Source: Prodigiosinella aquatilis (lineage in GTDB: Bacteria > Pseudomonadota > Gammaproteobacteria > Enterobacterales > Enterobacteriaceae). From it: a DNA stretch of 64,000 nt. Every line of letters begins with the position of its first letter. The stretch's first letter is position 1. The stretch is from contig CP128857.1 of assembly GCA_030388725.1 (NCBI GenBank), positions 1,116,001-1,180,000 of the forward strand, read 5' to 3'. A program made the translations under genes and the position numbers. Shown one piece after another: positions 60,525 to 64,000 of the stretch. A model generated the notes under the pieces. It searched no databases, had not been told where the DNA came from, and was given only the letters and a program-made list of their open reading frames with translations.

Positions 60525-62237
60525 TTACCAAGGGATACTGACGGTATAAGTACCAGGCGATTTTGACGTAATCACACTATCAATGTTGCCGCGCTTCGGC
60601 AAGCTTTGCCAGCCGTAACGCAGTAGTATTCATGTTTTCCCTCAGCCAGATATTTCGAACGCCGCTAGCGTGTATATCGACGTTTCTTTCGGATTTGAGC
60701 AGCCGTGATACCTTTGATTGACCCAGGTGTGGGTTAGCCAGGGAGAATTCGATGACGACTTCCTCAATAGCTCTGTCAGTACGGTTTTTGTGATGAAGAT
60801 CCGGCGTTTCCTGACGTTTTAACGATTCAATTCCACCTTGTTTAATCAGCTTACGATGGCGGTAAATCGTATCGCGGGAAACGCCACTAAGTCGGGAAGC
60901 TTCTGCCACATTTCCAAGCCTGTCAGCCAGTGCTAATACTTCTAGCTTCTTCTGGATCTCATTGTCTTCCGAGGACACTTTTTCAGGCTCAGTGACTTCT
61001 GTTACCTGTAGCTGTCGTCCAGCGAAGTAAGCTTCAAACCGCTTATTTTTACCTGTGCGAATTTCAATTTTCTGGTTTGCGATTGAGTGCTTAAGCGGTG
61101 AGTCGATGAAGTAGAATTTTCCGCCGTAGCTAAACGTATGGTCGTTGCGTATTTTCCGGTAGACCTTGGTGATGCAGATATCATCAAGATTGGTGTAGCG
61201 TGGTACAGGTGTATATTCGGTGTCTGATGCTCTTGATTTTACAACCAGGTTTTTACGCCAGAACTGGGGGATGAAGACGTGTTGGAGGTAGCTATTTGCG
61301 CCCGTCATGTCAGTAATTTTGTTGAGTCGTAACTCCGGTATCAACCTGTCTTGCAGGGTATCGAAGGCGCGTTCAATCCTACCTTTACCCTGAGGAGAAC
61401 TAGCGAAGATGATCTCAATCCCTAATTCCTCACAGGCCCGCTGCATCTGGGAGAAATTGCAGCGTTTAGGGCCACCGAATATTCCGGCACGATCAACATA
61501 CAGGGTTTTAAATACACCGTATTTCTCAACGACTGAGCGCATTACTTTCATACATCCTTCAGTCGTTTCTGACGGAAAGAACTCAGCATGAATATCGCTG
61601 TTAGCATCATCAATCATGGCGATTAAACACGACTTCCTATCACCGAACCAGCGATGTGTGCTGCCGTCCATTTGCAGCATTAACCCTGGCGCTTCCATTC
61701 GCTCTCTGCGTTTGTGAACACGGCTACGCCTGCGCTTCGCCCGTTTTACATGATGGATATCATGTGCCCATTTACGCAGTGTCTCGCGCTTAACAACAAT
61801 ATGTTCATGAGTCTCAAGCATCTCGGCAAGGTGCAACAGGTTCAGATCATAGTATTTCTCGCGGATTAGCGACTGAACTTGCTGCTTAAGCCTATCTGGC
61901 GTTTTATTAACAGGCTCGCTGCCGGAATTACCATGAACAACAAACTGTAGTCCTTGGCTTCGGTAACGCTGTAAATAACGTTCAATAGTACGTCTGGATT
62001 TATTGAGGAGCTTAGCGGCATTGGCTATCGTAATTTTACGCTCAGCCACTTTCGCGATGACATCAACTGTCAATTGAGCTTTGGAATTCAACACAATCAT
62101 CCTTAGCGTTCCTCAAATGCACAAACAAAACATTCAAAGAACACGGTTAAAGATAACCGTCAATTTCCCTTGGTAATTAGCGACTACGACAGAATCGCGT
62201 GGTAATTAAAGTACGACAAAATCGCTTGGTGTTCACA
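60520..62237 (-). mobile_element. IS1202-like insertion sequence with 16-bp target duplication
   Basis: Ends TGTGATTACCAAGGGAT and TGTGAACACCAAGCGAT (complement), each with a second internal ACCA.GCGATT copy. AATTTATGTGTATTAG is repeated exactly at 60504-60519 and 62238-62253. Long duplications are a hallmark of the IS1202 group (often filed under ISNCY). Confidence 0.82.
60580..62100 (-). CDS. IS1202-like (ISNCY) transposase
   Basis: 506 residues, intact. Helix-turn-helix at 15-45 (ITIANAAKLLNKSRRTIERY), DDE core with LMLQMDGSTHRWF, TLYVDRAGIF and GKGRIERAFDTLQ, and a second helix-turn-helix near 400 (NVAEASRLSGVSRDTIYRH). The element is probably recent and active. Confidence 0.85.
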   Translation of the reverse strand: MIVLNSKAQLTVDVIAKVAERKITIANAAKLLNKSRRTIERYLQRYRSQGLQFVVHGNSGSEPVNKTPDRLKQQVQSLIREKYYDLNLLHLAEMLETHEHIVVKRETLRKWAHDIHHVKRAKRRRSRVHKRRERMEAPGLMLQMDGSTHRWFGDRKSCLIAMIDDANSDIHAEFFPSETTEGCMKVMRSVVEKYGVFKTLYVDRAGIFGGPKRCNFSQMQRACEELGIEIIFASSPQGKGRIERAFDTLQDRLIPELRLNKITDMTGANSYLQHVFIPQFWRKNLVVKSRASDTEYTPVPRYTNLDDICITKVYRKIRNDHTFSYGGKFYFIDSPLKHSIANQKIEIRTGKNKRFEAYFAGRQLQVTEVTEPEKVSSEDNEIQKKLEVLALADRLGNVAEASRLSGVSRDTIYRHRKLIKQGGIESLKRQETPDLHHKNRTDRAIEEVVIEFSLANPHLGQSKVSRLLKSERNVDIHASGVRNIWLRENMNTTALRLAKLAEARQH

Positions 62238-62253
62238 AATTTATGTGTATTAG

Positions 62254-62443
62254 CGCAGATTTGAGCTGACACTTTTGTGGCTTAGATCCCTACCCAATCT
62301 GACAGACAGCTTTTAGCTCATCGCAGACCTTACGGTCCTTCAACCTGACCGCTTCGTGCCAGGAGCGGAAGTTAACAGTTTTAGAAGTCAAGCTAATTAG
62401 CATAAAATCTATCAACTGATGGGATATGGAGCCGCAGAAATAA
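62254..62443. other. Leader of the large P-loop ATPase gene
   Basis: About 190 bp. TTAACAGTTTTAGAAGTCAAG...ATAAAATC near 62370-62410 may be the promoter. Nothing else supported. Confidence 0.4.
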
Positions 62444-64000
62444 ATGAAGACACGGCAGTATGCGCAAAAATCAATCTTCGATCTGGAAGCAATCTTCGAA
62501 CAGTCTCGCAACAATGTTAGTGAACTTGAACAGCTGTTGAGCGAGCTGACCTTTCGCAACACTGCCAGGGCGCGGACGCTGACGACTAAAATCGAGCAAG
62601 CCCTAACCGAACTTAGCAGTCGCAGAGTGGCCTCCATGTCGGGTTCCAGTCCATCAGCAAGTAATCTTGGTTCGGCGCCCACACAATCTCCCCAAGTTGT
62701 GCCCCGCGATAAGCCTGCAACGGTTGTGCAACTGCGACCGAAGGCTACTCCAGATCCTGTAATGCAACAGCAATTCGGCAAGGACCAGATCGACCTCGGT
62801 CCGCTTACGTATTTCTCTCCGCCAGTTAAGGCAAATGATGCGCGCGCGATACTGGCAGCATGGACAGCCATCGAAGCACTGTCGCCTCAAGGTTATAAGC
62901 GCCCAGAGGATATGGCAACTGGCGACCGCTCCAGGGTTGCTCTATTGGAGCGAGGCGTCCCATGGGGACCAAATGCCCGCAGCAAGCCCAACCATAGGCT
63001 TTATTTCGAGGTCGTCCTCGGCGCCATCGCTCTCGACAAGGCGACGGACGAACTAGTCAAAGTTTTTGGCGAGGATGAGGAATGTTCACGCCCGGACGGC
63101 AAGAAAGCGGCCATCGGCTCGATCCTGATCGACAAGGAAGGCTATGTGCTTGAGGACAAAGGCGTCGCCGTTTCCAGTTTTGCCTGGGCGCTCAAGCCTG
63201 CTCTCGATCTGAAGCTTGGGAGCTTAGGGAATTGGCCGAATGTTGAGCCGCGCATTATCGAGCATCTGGACCGAATGGTTCGTCGCCACAACGAGGATGG
63301 AGAACCCATACCGATCGATTTGGATATCGTTCTTGACGCTTATAAATGGCTTGTGTCGCGGTTCGGTGTGCCCGTGCATTTGGTTGAACCACCCACATTC
63401 GCGATTAAGGTGTTTCATCATTTCAAGGCCAAGGCGCCGCCTGAGCTTTCTTTACTAAATTCCTTCTACCTTGAAGATCTCGGTGAAGCAGCCAAATTGA
63501 TCGAAACGGGCAAGGCCGGAACCGGTTTGCGGCGCTACATGGGAATTGGCAGGCCTGACCAGAAAATCGACGTGCTGTCGCCCATTTCCGCAGTCGAACC
63601 GTTCGTCGCACCGTCGCTCATGCCGCAGGCTCGTTGGCCTTCGCAAGGCGGTCATCCATTAGTGTTGCTTCAACAGGCCGCCGTGAATGCAGCGCGTGCT
63701 GAGCTGATTGATGCTCCGGGAATCATCGGCGTCAATGGGCCGCCGGGAACCGGAAAAACCACTCTTCTCCGGGATATCGTCGTTGGTTGCATTCTCGATC
63801 GGGCCACGGCGATGTCCGGCTTCAACAAACCGCAGGATGCCTTTTCCACAACAGGCGAGAAGCTGGCATTCGGATCCAATGCCTTCCTGCACTTCTACAG
63901 GTTACATGCATCCTTGAAGGGCCATGAGATCGTCGTAGCGTCCTCCAATAACAAAGCGGTCGAAAACGTCAGCAAAGAACTTCCCCTCAAGGAAGCCAAT
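62444..64000 (+). CDS. Large P-loop ATPase, probably a superfamily 1 helicase (C-terminus outside window)
   Basis: 519 codons without a stop to the window end. A helical N-terminus (about 1-60), a low-complexity linker (about 65-110), a domain of unknown type, then Walker A GVNGPPGTGKTTLLRDIV near 428-445 and VVASSNNKAVENVSKEL, the Ia motif of DNA2/NAM7-like SF1 helicases. GC-rich codons, unlike the AT-rich neighbours, suggest transfer from another group. Long helicases of this kind are frequent in defence islands. The start follows GGAGCCGCAG weakly. Confidence 0.75.
   Translation, partial: MKTRQYAQKSIFDLEAIFEQSRNNVSELEQLLSELTFRNTARARTLTTKIEQALTELSSRRVASMSGSSPSASNLGSAPTQSPQVVPRDKPATVVQLRPKATPDPVMQQQFGKDQIDLGPLTYFSPPVKANDARAILAAWTAIEALSPQGYKRPEDMATGDRSRVALLERGVPWGPNARSKPNHRLYFEVVLGAIALDKATDELVKVFGEDEECSRPDGKKAAIGSILIDKEGYVLEDKGVAVSSFAWALKPALDLKLGSLGNWPNVEPRIIEHLDRMVRRHNEDGEPIPIDLDIVLDAYKWLVSRFGVPVHLVEPPTFAIKVFHHFKAKAPPELSLLNSFYLEDLGEAAKLIETGKAGTGLRRYMGIGRPDQKIDVLSPISAVEPFVAPSLMPQARWPSQGGHPLVLLQQAAVNAARAELIDAPGIIGVNGPPGTGKTTLLRDIVVGCILDRATAMSGFNKPQDAFSTTGEKLAFGSNAFLHFYRLHASLKGHEIVVASSNNKAVENVSKELPLKEAN

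Overview
The window is accessory DNA from a gram-negative enterobacterium. The conjugation genes, CcdAB, StbDE-type toxin-antitoxin pair, P4-type integrase and tRNA-Phe att remnant all have their closest relatives in Enterobacterales. A plant- or insect-associated member (Pectobacteriaceae or Yersiniaceae-like) is plausible, but nothing here fixes the genus. The backbone is an integrative and conjugative element (ICE) of the SPI-7/PAPI-1/PFGI-1 class.

Layout. 1-3974: end of an element with ccdAB, a MOBC-type mobilisation protein, a GC-rich hairpin region, a ribbon-helix-helix protein and a P4-type integrase. 4136-4183: a 48-bp remnant of the 3' end of tRNA-Phe (att). 4264-9602: ICE maintenance module (soj/parA, dnaB, parB, zinc-finger protein, DUF2786 protein, DUF2857 gene), cut by an IS3-family element (9603-11205) that joins it to a truncated prepilin peptidase and pilV. 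12822-18971: first conjugation block, up to the TraD coupling protein. 19085-23392: cargo 1, an ArsR regulator facing a four-gene operon with a 5-aminolevulinate synthase. 23851-37575: the type G T4SS genes, with a StbDE-type toxin-antitoxin pair at 32045-32580. 38092-64000: a large cargo and defence region built from IS and transposon debris.

The most interesting content is cargo 2 (40253-47484). Its first three genes are colinear homologues of the Campylobacter enzymes that build the P-N bond of O-methyl phosphoramidate: L-glutamine kinase, gamma-glutamyl-CDP-amidate hydrolase and CTP:phosphoglutamine cytidylyltransferase. They are followed by an HD hydrolase, two CYTH-like proteins, a P-loop kinase and a TauE/SafE exporter, but no capsule transferase. 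This looks like an ICE-borne pathway for a diffusible phosphoramidate, and I know of no description of it. The segment is bracketed by inverted copies of a module (short gene plus IS3 end), and Tn3-type 38-bp terminal repeats lie at and near its right end, with no Tn3 transposase in view.

The rest of the right part holds an orphan RelE whose antitoxin was cut by a transposon end, tandem pairs of small coupled genes with an 8-bp repeat expansion, an Abi/HEPN protein, a PD-(D/E)XK-like protein, a tandem 390-bp duplication, several unknown membrane or secreted proteins, a hairpin-rich noncoding stretch before a tyrosine recombinase, an IS1202-like element with a 16-bp target duplication, and the N-terminal part of a large GC-rich P-loop protein, probably a superfamily 1 helicase, running off the window.
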